Source: Bacillota bacterium (GTDB taxonomy: Bacteria > Bacillota_A > Clostridia > Clostridiales > Clostridiaceae). From it: DNA of 12,072 bases. Positions 1 through 7,538 of the stretch are shown here, piece after piece. The notes under the pieces are model-generated. The model saw only the letters and a program-made list of their open reading frames with translations. It had not been told where the DNA came from and searched no databases. A program made the position numbers and the translations under genes. Where the stretch lies: contig JAKBFR010000070.1 of assembly GCA_021837545.1 (NCBI GenBank), positions 1-12,072 on the forward strand. Reading direction: 5' to 3'. Each line of letters begins with the position of its first letter. The stretch's first letter is position 1.

Positions 1-622
1 TATCTCTTCTTATATTCTGAATATTTAATGATAAAAGTTCTTCTCTACTATAGCCATAAGCTTTTACTGATGCTTCATTTGCATCTATAATTTCACCACT
101 ACTATAATCTATAAATAAAATAATATCCTTTGCGGCTTTGAAAAGAAGTTTATATTGCTTTAAATCTTCTTTTTTTCTTTTTAATTGATCTCTCTCCCGC
201 CTTAATTCTTCTTCCATTTTCATAATTTTTGTAATATTACGAAAGACCATTACAGCACCTAAAATCGACTCTTCCGAATCCTTTATAGGCGCACAGCTTG
301 CTGATAAATAAATTTTAGTTCCATCTTTTGAAATAAGGGTAGAATTATTTTTCAATCCTACTGAAGTTTCTGCTTTTAATGCCAATTCCACTGGGTTTTC
401 CATTTTCTCTTTATTTTCAATATTGACCAATTGAATGATTTCATTAAAATGCTTTCCTATTGCATTTTCAGCTTTCCATCCAGTAATAAACTCAGCAGAA
501 TTATTCACAAAATCAATAATCCCATTAATATCTGTGGAGATAACACCATCACCCATACACTCTAAAATTGCTGCCATTCTATCTTTTTCCAAGTAATACT
601 CATGTTTATGTTTTATATCCAT
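1..622 (-). CDS. PAS-domain sensor protein, 3' end cut off by the window edge
   Basis: An open frame of 207 codons starts at ATG 622 and is still open at base 1, so only the N-terminal part is visible. A GGAG (630-627) lies 4 nt before the ATG, which is slightly close. Residues about 14-130 look like a PAS domain with its PAC end: MAAILECMGDGVISTD opens it and GAVMVFRNIT closes it. A charged, probably coiled-coil linker (about 132-158, rich in E, R and K) leads to a second PAS domain starting near residue 158, with ANEASVKAYGYSREEL at 181-196. There is no N-terminal membrane segment, so a cytoplasmic sensor is inferred. The output domain lies outside the window: histidine kinase, GGDEF/EAL or a sigma-54 activator are all possible. 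It is co-directional with the TetR-type gene, 102 bp downstream of it, and may be co-transcribed. PAS identification is firm; signal and output are unknown. Confidence 0.8.
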   Translation of the reverse strand, partial: MDIKHKHEYYLEKDRMAAILECMGDGVISTDINGIIDFVNNSAEFITGWKAENAIGKHFNEIIQLVNIENKEKMENPVELALKAETSVGLKNNSTLISKDGTKIYLSASCAPIKDSEESILGAVMVFRNITKIMKMEEELRRERDQLKRKKEDLKQYKLLFKAAKDIILFIDYSSGEIIDANEASVKAYGYSREELLSLNIQNIRRD

Positions 623-724
623 AACTCTCCTTTTTTGACCTAATATAATCATGGCTTTACATAATAAGACGGTTCTAAAGTGAAATATTAAACCATTTAA
701 CTCATAGTTCAAAATCTAGTATTT

Positions 725-1312
725 TTATATTATAAAAGCATTTAGAAAAGTTTCTAAATCTTTAAGCACTTGTTTTCTAAATTCAAATTCATATTTGATT
801 TTTCTCCATTTCTGAACAATAATTCTAAAATATCCTACCATTAAATCGGTTAATAATTCACTATCTACCAGCGGACTTATATCTCCTGCTTTCTGAGCAT
901 TTTCAATAAGGACTTTTAAATACTTTACCTTCTTATCTATTATTTCATCTGCCTTCTTGGCTAGTTCTTCCTTTTGTAATAGCATATCTGAAATATTTAT
1001 AAGACCGGTGCTTTCTGGATAATTTTCATAGTTTTCACTATAAATTGAAGCTAAAAGTTTTATAGATTCAATTGGAGATAACTTTTTTGCTTCTACAGTT
1101 TCAATGATACTCGTATCAAGTTCTGAATGGTAATTTAAAACAGCCAAAATAATTTCATTCATATTTTTAAAATGACCAAATAAGGTTCCTTCTGAAATTT
1201 TTTCACGTTTAGCAATTTCTTTACTCGTTAATCCTTGAATACCAAGTTCACTTATAATCTCAATAGTTGTTATAACAATACTATCCTTGCGATATATAGA
1301 TGTTTGTCCCAT
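725..1312 (-). CDS. TetR/AcrR-family transcriptional regulator
   Basis: This 195-residue protein has the usual length of a TetR-family repressor. The N-terminal helix-turn-helix covers about residues 12-58; its core TSKEIAKREKISEGTLFGHF (29-48) follows the family pattern LTxxxIAxxAGVSxGTLYxHF. The rest is a helical, poorly conserved ligand-binding and dimerisation domain, so the effector cannot be named. The start at ATG 1312 is supported by AAGGTG about 5 nt upstream. A consensus promoter and a 22-bp inverted repeat lie upstream and fit autoregulation. It has no divergent partner; the next gene downstream is the PAS-domain sensor gene, so the two may form a small regulatory operon. Targets are unknown, and a drug-efflux or lipid-stress role cannot be inferred from sequence. 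Confidence 0.9.
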   Translation of the reverse strand: MGQTSIYRKDSIVITTIEIISELGIQGLTSKEIAKREKISEGTLFGHFKNMNEIILAVLNYHSELDTSIIETVEAKKLSPIESIKLLASIYSENYENYPESTGLINISDMLLQKEELAKKADEIIDKKVKYLKVLIENAQKAGDISPLVDSELLTDLMVGYFRIIVQKWRKIKYEFEFRKQVLKDLETFLNAFII

Positions 1313-1334
1313 AATTCACCTTCTATGAAATTTA

Positions 1335-1356
1335 TTAAAATATTTTAGTATTTTAA
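1335..1356. promoter_or_regulatory. Candidate TetR-family operator (22-bp inverted repeat)
   Basis: The arms TTAAAATA and TATTTTAA are perfectly complementary over 8 bp with a 6-bp spacer. The repeat lies between the consensus promoter and the start codon of the TetR gene, where an autoregulatory operator would be placed. The sequence is pure AT apart from one base pair, so a chance palindrome in AT-rich DNA is a real alternative. Confidence 0.4.
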
Positions 1357-1394
1357 CATCGTTGCAATTTCCCGAGTTAACACTTGTCTTTTCT

Positions 1395-1422
1395 ATTATA
1401 TATGTGTGTCATATTTTGTCAA
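1395..1422 (-). promoter_or_regulatory. Sigma-A type promoter for the TetR-family gene
   Basis: On the minus strand TTGACA (1422-1417) and TATAAT (1400-1395) are separated by 16 bp. Both hexamers are perfect consensus. The predicted transcript starts near 1388 and has a leader of about 75 nt before the TetR ATG. Confidence 0.8.
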
Positions 1423-1575
1423 GTTTTTTACAATTATTAATATTATTTTCAATTTTATGTCTTATATTGTATTTTTATCATGCATTTATATGTAAATTGT
1501 GATTAATTCTAATACATTTTATTTAAAAAAATTAACAAATAAGGATATTCCGAGAAAAAAGATTAGATTTAAATA

Positions 1576-1652
1576 GAAACAAAAATAAAACACCAAATTT
1601 AATATTCAGAAGTTATTATTTTTACAAAAAACTTCTATTACTAAATTTGGTG
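1576..1652 (-). terminator. Rho-independent terminator after the azlCD remnant
   Basis: An inverted repeat at 1591-1652 has outer arms CACCAAATTTA (perfect 11 bp) and inner arms AGAAGTT/AACTTCT (7 bp), interrupted by a small mismatched internal loop. On the minus strand it is followed by TTTTATTTTTG (1590-1580). It lies immediately downstream of the azl stop codon. Confidence 0.75.
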
Positions 1653-1664
1653 AATAATTTAAAT

Positions 1665-2089
1665 TTAAATATTTACAAGTAAAGTTAATAATAAATTGTT
1701 CTTTTTTAGCGCAACCAACAATGTAGGTATTGCCGCCAATATTTCCACAAAATTGCTCTGCAATGAAAATTTATTATCTGCAACAAAAAGTTCTACTGCT
1801 ATTAATGCTGCTAAAATTGATATTGGTATATATGTTAAAAATTCTTCTACTTTTCTATTTAATTTTATTTTTGATAATATTGTTATAGGCAATACCCTTG
1901 GAATTAAAGTTACAATACACCCTCCTATAATAACACCGGCACTAGTAGATACTATTTGTCTACAAGCAATAAATTGTGCCGAACCAGCATAAATAAAAAT
2001 ACTCATCCCTACTGCTTCAAAAAAAAGTGAGAAGTATTGGTTGTATTCTCAATTTCTAAAGAATTATTTGATGTTTTCCCCATGTCCAT
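1665..2089 (-). pseudogene. azlCD: Decayed azlCD locus: AzlC fragments fused to AzlD
   Basis: AzlC and AzlD together form a branched-chain amino acid exporter; AzlC is normally about 230 residues and AzlD about 105. Here an AzlC-like start with a good site (AGGGGG at 2103-2098, ATG 2089) runs only 26 codons to TAG at 2011-2009. A second frame (2006-1665, 113 codons) begins with the AzlC signature MSIFIYAGSAQFIA and passes directly into AzlD-like sequence (VTLIPRVLPITILSK, then a VEEFLTYIPISILAAL segment and LLVALKKNNLLLTLLV). Most of AzlC is missing: the first membrane segment before the AGSAQF motif, and everything from shortly after it to the AzlD start. The frame breaks at an A8/T8 tract (2019-2026). 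The internal ATG at 2006 has no properly spaced ribosome binding site. The end is also shorter than usual for AzlD. A functional exporter is unlikely. It lies 37 bp downstream of the GNAT gene in the same direction. Confidence 0.8.
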
Positions 2090-2126
2090 AGAACTGCCCC
2101 CTATTGCCGATTTAAATACATATAAT

Positions 2127-2684
2127 TTATAACTCCTTTACTAAAACATATCTTCTTAATCCACCATATTTAAATTTGTCTTTTTTTACCTCATAGCCAA
2201 GAGTTTTAAATGTATTTAAGCTATATTTATTATACGGAGATGCTGTTGCACATATAATTGGTGTATTATTTTCTTTTCCAATTCTCTCTAAATGTTCACA
2301 AATGATTTTTTGAAGTTTATTTCCTCTAAAATTATTTTTTACTACTGTAGATTCAATTTGTCCAACTTTTAAAAGTTCCTCACCTTCAAGTTCAATATCA
2401 TAACCATAATTACTTTTATCATATCCAAACTTTCCATATACACCCATGGCTATCAATTTATCATCTTTTATAGAAACACAACCTAGTACTTCGCCTTTAT
2501 TAGTAGAAATAAATTCCAAGAAATCTTCTCTTGATGAAACTGAATATAGCTCTTTATTATCTAATCCATTATAAACATCATTTTCTAATTCCATTATTTT
2601 ATCAATGTAACTTTCATCTAAAATTTTGAATTCGGCTTCTATAACCACATTATCTTTTCGTTTTAATTGTATTAAATCTTTCAT
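2127..2684 (-). CDS. GNAT-family N-acetyltransferase
   Basis: The 185-residue product is a single-domain GNAT protein that would transfer an acetyl group from acetyl-CoA to an amine. The acetyl-CoA pyrophosphate-binding motif A is visible as a beta strand (VGQIESTVV, about 107-115) followed by FRGNKLQ (119-125) at the start of a helix, matching the family pattern R/Q-x-x-G-x-G/A. Motif B is YSLNTFKTLGYE (154-165), a typical SxxxFxxLGF-like ending. I prefer ATG 2684 over ATG 2690 (two residues longer), because GGAG at 2695-2692 is 7 nt from the former and only 1 nt from the latter. The gene sits between the terminator of the sulfate operon and the azlCD remnant, 37 bp upstream of it, so the two may share a transcript. 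The substrate cannot be deduced; nothing ties it to sulfur metabolism. Confidence 0.85.
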   Translation of the reverse strand: MKDLIQLKRKDNVVIEAEFKILDESYIDKIMELENDVYNGLDNKELYSVSSREDFLEFISTNKGEVLGCVSIKDDKLIAMGVYGKFGYDKSNYGYDIELEGEELLKVGQIESTVVKNNFRGNKLQKIICEHLERIGKENNTPIICATASPYNKYSLNTFKTLGYEVKKDKFKYGGLRRYVLVKEL

Positions 2685-2751
2685 TATCATTCTCCGTTCT
2701 AAATTATTACATTCCTTATTTTATCACATCTATTTTTATTTAAATATAAGT

Positions 2752-2789
2752 AAAAAGCATCAATAGGTCTTGTCTAAACCTAATGATGC
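2752..2789 (-). terminator. Terminator of the sulfate operon
   Basis: A hairpin at 2757-2789 has 12-bp arms GCATCAATAGGT and ACCTAATGATGC with one mismatch and a 9-nt loop. On the minus strand it is followed by TTTTTACTT from 2756. It lies about 87 bp beyond the cysN stop and before the GNAT gene. T-rich sequence follows on the plus strand as well, but no plus-strand gene needs it. Confidence 0.8.
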
Positions 2790-2875
2790 ACATTTTATTT
2801 ATTATTCTTACATTCTTTAATGTTGTCTTTATGCTTTACTATAATATCAAACCAACCTTTAAAATATATTCATTC

Positions 2876-4558
2876 TTAAAATTTAAATGTTAATTTTCTA
2901 TACTTTCCAAAGACAAACCATTTATTTGAGAATTCTGCATTTTCCTTTGAATTTTCATAATTTATTTTCTTATAATCTCCAATTATTTCTTTTAAATCAT
3001 TTGTTGAAGTTACATTTACTCCAAAGCCCCTTCCATTAAGAACTGGGTACTCTTTATATTCATATTCTGATATTGGTATTATATCTTCAATTTTTCCTTC
3101 TCTAATTTGAATAGCTACGCTATCCCTAAATACTAAAATATCAAAGGATTTAGGATATTTAAAGCTTTCACCCTCCAACGGAATCTTATCTCCTATTACA
3201 TACCTAGATGAGTTGTCTGCTGCTTTATTAACTAAATATGCTTCTACATCATAATAGAATTCATCAAAGATATCACCTCTAGCTTTTAAGTTATTCCCCT
3301 CAAATGTATCAGAAATTTCGTTAGTATAAACATCTTCTATAACGCCACAAGCTGATGTCATATTGGTAATACGATCTATTAAAATAAGCTCTCCTAAGGT
3401 TTTATGTGCATCGAATTTATCAACTACAATCTTTTCAGAAAGTAAAATATCACATGCTGCTATCTCATTTTTTGTTAAAAAGTTAGCCTTTAAATGCTCT
3501 CCTGTGTTTACATCAATTTTATATTTTACATCTGTAACAACACCTGTTAACATCTTGGTTCCTACTTTTACAAAATACTCCGTGCCTGCTTTTAATTCTG
3601 AATCATCCATCCAAAGAATTTTTGCACTAATTAGCTTGTTTGGCACAATATTAGTTCCTTTTATAAGTACACATCCTCTTGATACATCTACTTCTTTATT
3701 AAGTTGTATTGTGACAGCCTGTCCTTTTTCTGCACTTTGTGATTCCTGATCTGTAATATTAATGCTTTTTACTAGTGCTTTTTCATTACTAGGAAGTGTT
3801 GTAATTTCATCTCCTACAGCAATACTTCCAGCTTCAATCTCTCCTTGGAATCCTCTAAATGTGTGATTCGGTCTACATACTCTTTGAACTGGCATATAGA
3901 AACCTTCTTCTGCCTTACTATTAATATCTACATTTTCTAGATATGTTAAAAGTGATTCTCCTGTATACCAGGTCGTATTTTGTGACTTCTTTGTAATATT
4001 ATCACCTTCTGTAGCTGAGACTGGAATTATATAAACATTTTCTAATGAAAGTTCTTTTTCTAATTCTTTAATTTCCTCTTCAATTTCTAAAAATATTTCA
4101 TGATTGTATTCTACTAAATCCATCTTATTAACTGCAAATACAAAATGTTTTACACCCATTAGAGAACAAATTCTTGCATGCCTTCTTGTTTGAACCAGTA
4201 CGCCTTGCTTTGCATCTAATAATATAATAGCAAGTTCTGCAAAAGATGCACCTACTGCCATGTTTCTAGTATATTCTTCATGTCCTGGAGTGTCTGCTAC
4301 AATAAAACTTCTATTATCGGTTGTAAAATAGCGATATGCAACGTCTATTGTAATCCCTTGTTCACGCTCTGCCATTAAGCCGTCTAATAATAGAGAATAA
4401 TCTATTGCTCCTCCCCTACTTCCAACCTTACTATCTAATTCCAAAGCTTTTTCTTGATCTGCATATAAAAGCTTTGAATCATACAAAATATGTCCAATAA
4501 GAGTAGATTTTCCATCATCCACGCTACCACATGTTATAAACTTTAATAAGCTCTTCAT
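2876..4558 (-). CDS. cysN: Sulfate adenylyltransferase, GTPase subunit, with a C-terminal extension
   Basis: CysN is the regulatory GTPase of ATP sulfurylase: with CysD it makes adenylylsulfate (APS) and pyrophosphate from ATP and sulfate, coupling GTP hydrolysis to the reaction. All G motifs are visible: P-loop GSVDDGKS (11-18), switch I with GITIDV (68-73), DTPGHE (89-94), NKMD (144-147) and SATEG (181-185). EF-Tu-like beta-barrel domains follow (about 221-409). The 560-residue protein is longer than E. coli CysN (475): residues about 410-560 form an extension I do not recognise. It is not APS kinase as in CysNC fusions, since no second P-loop is present. The frame is open upstream to 4672, but that part overlaps cysD; ATG 4558 lies 1 nt after the cysD stop, with AGGGG (4573-4569) 10 nt upstream, and it starts directly on the conserved KSLLKFITCGSVDDGK sequence. 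Confidence 0.95.
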   Translation of the reverse strand: MKSLLKFITCGSVDDGKSTLIGHILYDSKLLYADQEKALELDSKVGSRGGAIDYSLLLDGLMAEREQGITIDVAYRYFTTDNRSFIVADTPGHEEYTRNMAVGASFAELAIILLDAKQGVLVQTRRHARICSLMGVKHFVFAVNKMDLVEYNHEIFLEIEEEIKELEKELSLENVYIIPVSATEGDNITKKSQNTTWYTGESLLTYLENVDINSKAEEGFYMPVQRVCRPNHTFRGFQGEIEAGSIAVGDEITTLPSNEKALVKSINITDQESQSAEKGQAVTIQLNKEVDVSRGCVLIKGTNIVPNKLISAKILWMDDSELKAGTEYFVKVGTKMLTGVVTDVKYKIDVNTGEHLKANFLTKNEIAACDILLSEKIVVDKFDAHKTLGELILIDRITNMTSACGVIEDVYTNEISDTFEGNNLKARGDIFDEFYYDVEAYLVNKAADNSSRYVIGDKIPLEGESFKYPKSFDILVFRDSVAIQIREGKIEDIIPISEYEYKEYPVLNGRGFGVNVTSTNDLKEIIGDYKKINYENSKENAEFSNKWFVFGKYRKLTFKF

Positions 4559-4559
4559 T

Positions 4560-5459
4560 TTAGAAATACCCCTCTCTTTTTCTTCTTTCCATACTGCCTG
4601 CTGCTTCACTATCAATAACTCTGGTCGTTCTCTCAGATGATACTGCACTAAGGGTTTCCCTAATAATCGCATCTAAAGTAACTGCATCAGATTCAAAACC
4701 ACCTGTAAGCGGATAACAGCCAAGTGTCCTAAAGCGTATTTTTTTATGTTCTACTTTCTCACCTGGTAATAACTTTAATCTATCATCATCTACCATAATA
4801 ATATTGCCATCACGAGAAATACATGGTCTTTCCGCTGCAAAATATAAAGGAACAATATCAATATTTTCACGCTTTATATACTGCCAAATATCATTTTCAG
4901 TCCAATTTGAAATAGGGAAAACCCTAATACTTTCACCTTTATTAATTTTACTATTATAAAGCTTCCACATTTCCGGTCTTTGATTTTTAGGATCCCATGA
5001 TTGTGCTTCATTTCGGAAGGAGAATATTCTTTCCTTAGCACGAGATTTTTCTTCATCACGACGTCCGCCACCAAAGGCTGCTGTAAAACCATATTTTTTC
5101 AATCCCTGTTTTAAAGCTTGTGTCTTCATAATGTCAGTATACGCTGAACCATGATCAATAGGATTAATTCCCTGCTTTATTCCATCCTCATTTGAATGGA
5201 CAATCATATCTATTCCTAATTCTTTTGCTCTTCTATCACGAAATTCGATCATCTCTTTAAACTTCCATGTTGTATCAATATGCATGAAAGAGAATGGTGG
5301 CTTTTCAGGATAAAATGCCTTCATTGCAAGATGCAGCATAACTGAACTGTCTTTACCAATAGAATATAACATTACTGGTTTTTCACATTCTGCAGCTACT
5401 TCTCGAATAATATAAATTGCTTCTGCTTCTAATTTATCAAGATGTGATAATTCACTCAT
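4560..5459 (-). CDS. cysD: Sulfate adenylyltransferase, catalytic subunit
   Basis: CysD catalyses adenylation of sulfate by ATP to form APS, in a heterodimer with CysN. The 299-residue length is close to E. coli CysD (302). The PP-loop for ATP is SIGKDSS (33-39). Further family signatures are [10 protein letters not shown] (58-67), the basic segment [19 protein letters not shown] (130-148), [15 protein letters not shown], and LGCYPLTGG toward the C-terminus. The protein ends in the usual RKREGYF. A perfect AGGAGGA (5472-5466) lies 6 nt before ATG 5459. It lies downstream of aprB across a 65-bp gap that contains a heptanucleotide repeat, and 1 nt upstream of cysN, so translational coupling of the two subunits is likely. 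No truncation or missing motif is seen. Confidence 0.97.
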   Translation of the reverse strand: MSELSHLDKLEAEAIYIIREVAAECEKPVMLYSIGKDSSVMLHLAMKAFYPEKPPFSFMHIDTTWKFKEMIEFRDRRAKELGIDMIVHSNEDGIKQGINPIDHGSAYTDIMKTQALKQGLKKYGFTAAFGGGRRDEEKSRAKERIFSFRNEAQSWDPKNQRPEMWKLYNSKINKGESIRVFPISNWTENDIWQYIKRENIDIVPLYFAAERPCISRDGNIIMVDDDRLKLLPGEKVEHKKIRFRTLGCYPLTGGFESDAVTLDAIIRETLSAVSSERTTRVIDSEAAGSMERRKREGYF

Positions 5460-5493
5460 AATTAGTCCTCCTATATTTTAATGCTCAATGATA

Positions 5494-5521
5494 ATTGACC
5501 ATTGACAATTGATAATTGTGA
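5494..5521. repeat. Four tandem copies of a heptanucleotide between aprB and cysD
   Basis: On the plus strand ATTGACC, ATTGACA, ATTGATA and ATTGTGA follow each other directly, all sharing ATTG. The nonamer TGATAATTG occurs at 5489-5497 and again at 5510-5518. The block lies just upstream of the cysD ribosome binding site. It is a short degenerate microsatellite-like repeat, with no evidence of a CRISPR-like spacing. Confidence 0.6.
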
Positions 5522-5524
5522 TTC

Positions 5525-5839
5525 TCAGTATTCATTAGAATTTTTCTTATTAACATCTATTATTTTTTTCTCACCGTCATTTTTTTCGATGATCCAAGAC
5601 AATATATCTTTATCTTCATTTACATAAAGTAAACTTCCTTGTCCTCCCATGTCAGCACCTAGATAATATTTTATTGCTTCTACCTTGCATTCTTTAACAC
5701 AAGATGCACATCCCCAACAATCTTTGGGATATTTGATAATTGCTTTATTGTCTTTATCAATAGTTATTAAATTTCCTGGACAAACATTTTTGCACTTTTT
5801 GCATCCTACGCAAAGGTTCTTATCAATTTTAATGCTCAT
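5525..5839 (-). CDS. aprB: Adenylylsulfate reductase, beta (iron-sulfur) subunit
   Basis: AprB is the ferredoxin-like subunit that passes electrons to the FAD of AprA, where APS is reduced to sulfite and AMP. Two [4Fe-4S] motifs are complete: Cys10, 13, 16 and 20 followed by Pro, and Cys41, 44, 47 and 51. Trp42, inside CWGCASC, matches the tryptophan between the clusters in the Archaeoglobus AprB structure. After the clusters, AIKYYLGADMGGQGSL (55-70) and DILSWIIEKNDGEKK resemble the AprB-specific region and not a generic ferredoxin. With 104 residues it is shorter than dissimilatory AprB (about 150): the C-terminal tail that wraps AprA is reduced. I chose ATG 5839, because GGTGGTG (5852-5846) is 6 nt upstream; a GTG at 5851 would add four residues. 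The start overlaps the aprA stop by 11 nt, which suggests translational coupling. Confidence 0.88.
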   Translation of the reverse strand: MSIKIDKNLCVGCKKCKNVCPGNLITIDKDNKAIIKYPKDCWGCASCVKECKVEAIKYYLGADMGGQGSLLYVNEDKDILSWIIEKNDGEKKIIDVNKKNSNEY

Positions 5840-7499
5840 ATTTATCACCACCGTTTACTAAATCTCTAAAGATTATTTTTATTTTTCCATCTTCTAATTT
5901 AGAATTAACATACTTAAGCCAATTATCATCTTTTTCTGGATAATCTAAATTTTCTCCAAAACTATGCCATCTAGTTTCTTTTCTTGCTCTTAAATGAGCT
6001 ATAACTGATTTGCAGACTGTAAGTCTTTCTCTTAATTCAAAAACTTTCATTAATTCGTACATATCCTCGGCCCTTAACTTTTCACTTAAAGCTTCGATAC
6101 TTTCTATTTTTTCGCGTGCTAAATTCAATTGTGTTTCATTATATTGATAATGGCTGCCAATTCCACCTGCATAGGTATCCATAACTTTTTGCATCGCTTC
6201 TTCTAGATCATCAATTGAAAATAAATCTTTTTCATTAGTTAAGAATTTGCTAACATAATTGAATTTCTCTTCTATTTCGCCTTCTTTAATTGCTTTATTT
6301 TCTTTACCATCAATAAAATTTAAAGCTGCTATTGCTGCTATTTCTCCTTCAACTAAGGCTCCAGTTACATACTTTTGTGGGCATCCTCCAGCTACATCAC
6401 CTGCGGCATAAAGACCTTTAATTGTTGTACCTCTGTCAGTATCAACCCAATATCCACTTGCTGTATGTCCACCAACTATATAAGGTTCAGTTCCTTCTAT
6501 TTCAACATTTTCTTCACTTGGCCCCTTGCCATTTTCTATCCATTTTAAAGTTTGACTTGGCGACATATTAAGATATGCCTTCATTAAATCTTCATCTTGT
6601 TTTTCAGTTATCCCCTTAGTTTTTAAGTAACAAGGACCTCTTCCTTCTAGAGTTTCTTTTACTGTTCCATATACTCTTTGAGCTGTAGTATTTCCGTATT
6701 TATATTGATACTCTTCTCCAAGTGCATTTACTTGCTGTGCACCTACTCCTTGAGCTAAAGTTCCAGTTGGTGATATTGTATCTTTACATCTTAAAGCTAT
6801 AAATCTCATTTCAAAAGTCGTCATTTCTGCTCCAGCTTTAATACCCATTGCAAAACCAGCTCCTGTATTAAATGGACTGTACCACATTTTATGTCTAGAG
6901 AATCCTGAATTATTAGGCTTGTATAATCCTGCTGCTCCCCCAGTTGAACAAATCACAGCTTTAGCTTCAATTACATAAAAGATATTTTCTTCAACTGATA
7001 TTGCATATGCACCTATTATTTCTTCATCTTCTACTATATAATCAATTGCATTTACTCCGTTTAACACTTTAACTTTAGTGTGTTTAGTAGCTTCTTTTGC
7101 GAGCAGTGGCTTTATATTTTCTCCATTAATTTTTATATTTCTATTGCCTCTTGTTACATACTCACCATTTTCATCTTTCAAAATAATCAGACCAAAATCT
7201 TCTATTTTTTTAGTAACCTGATTTAAATTTTCTGACATTGTAAGTAATAAATCTTCGCGAACTATTTCTTCTGCATCTTGTTTTGCATAATCCACATAGT
7301 CCTGTGGTTTTTTACCTTTTACAATGTATGCATTAATAGCATTAACTCCTGCTGCCAAGCAACCACTTCTCTTTATGTTTGCCTTATCCAAGACTATAAC
7401 ATTTTTGTTTGAATTTTCAGCTACAGTAATTGCTGCATAACATCCAGAAGTTCCACCACCAATAATCAAAACATCCGTTTGAAGTTTTTCTATTTTCAT
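5829..7499 (-). CDS. aprA: Adenylylsulfate reductase, alpha (FAD) subunit
   Basis: AprA belongs to the fumarate reductase/succinate dehydrogenase flavoprotein family and reduces APS to sulfite plus AMP. The FAD-binding GGGTSG is at 14-19, a second FAD motif YAAGDVAGG at 364-372, and a family C-terminal motif KETRWHSFGENLDYPEKDD at 507-525. AprA-like rather than fumarate reductase features are SGCLAAGVNAINAYI (45-59) and the stretch MWYSPFNTGAGF through EMRFIALRCKD (205-240). By eye Asn56, Trp206, Arg232 and His345 occupy the positions of substrate- and FAD-site residues Asn74, Trp234, Arg265 and His398 of Archaeoglobus AprA; this needs an alignment. At 556 residues it is somewhat shorter than dissimilatory AprA (about 640). 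AAGGAGG (7513-7507) is 7 nt before ATG 7499. It follows cysA by 39 bp and overlaps aprB. A generic family name such as fumarate reductase flavoprotein would miss its role; the partner and context support AprA. Confidence 0.87.
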   Translation of the reverse strand: MKIEKLQTDVLIIGGGTSGCYAAITVAENSNKNVIVLDKANIKRSGCLAAGVNAINAYIVKGKKPQDYVDYAKQDAEEIVREDLLLTMSENLNQVTKKIEDFGLIILKDENGEYVTRGNRNIKINGENIKPLLAKEATKHTKVKVLNGVNAIDYIVEDEEIIGAYAISVEENIFYVIEAKAVICSTGGAAGLYKPNNSGFSRHKMWYSPFNTGAGFAMGIKAGAEMTTFEMRFIALRCKDTISPTGTLAQGVGAQQVNALGEEYQYKYGNTTAQRVYGTVKETLEGRGPCYLKTKGITEKQDEDLMKAYLNMSPSQTLKWIENGKGPSEENVEIEGTEPYIVGGHTASGYWVDTDRGTTIKGLYAAGDVAGGCPQKYVTGALVEGEIAAIAALNFIDGKENKAIKEGEIEEKFNYVSKFLTNEKDLFSIDDLEEAMQKVMDTYAGGIGSHYQYNETQLNLAREKIESIEALSEKLRAEDMYELMKVFELRERLTVCKSVIAHLRARKETRWHSFGENLDYPEKDDNWLKYVNSKLEDGKIKIIFRDLVNGGDKYEH

Positions 7500-7538
7500 G
7501 TTCTCGCCTCCTTAGTGAAATATGACTAATATATTTGT

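Larger units (their letters stand above)
1313..1664. other. Intergenic region between the azlCD remnant and the TetR gene
   Basis: About 350 bp without a supported gene on either strand. It holds the azl terminator (1576-1652), the TetR promoter (1395-1422) and the 22-bp inverted repeat (1335-1356). The stretch 1430-1575 is AT-rich; I see no open frame with a ribosome binding site and no structured RNA there. Confidence 0.7.

Noticed and set aside
1696..1992. Plus-strand open frame of 98 codons opposite the azlCD remnant
   Set aside because: It is a shadow of the azlD reading frame; it has no ribosome binding site and no recognisable domain.
3363..3749. Plus-strand open frame of 128 codons inside cysN
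   Set aside because: It is antisense to a well-conserved GTPase gene, has no upstream Shine-Dalgarno sequence and its product looks like reverse-strand noise.
4559..4672. Longer cysN start giving 598 residues
   Set aside because: The extra 38 codons overlap cysD in another frame and carry no family sequence; ATG 4558 starts exactly at the conserved CysN N-terminus and has an upstream ribosome binding site.
4874..5092. Minus-strand 72-codon frame inside cysD
   Set aside because: It lies fully within cysD in a shifted frame and cysD has all its motifs, so this is a shadow.
5489..5521. Small CRISPR array
   Set aside because: Units are 7 bp, degenerate and contiguous with no spacers, and no cas gene is present.
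5829..7499. Fumarate reductase or succinate dehydrogenase flavoprotein
   Set aside because: The family fold is shared, but the AprB-like partner, the sulfate operon context and AprA-like residues around 205-240 and 345 favour APS reductase.
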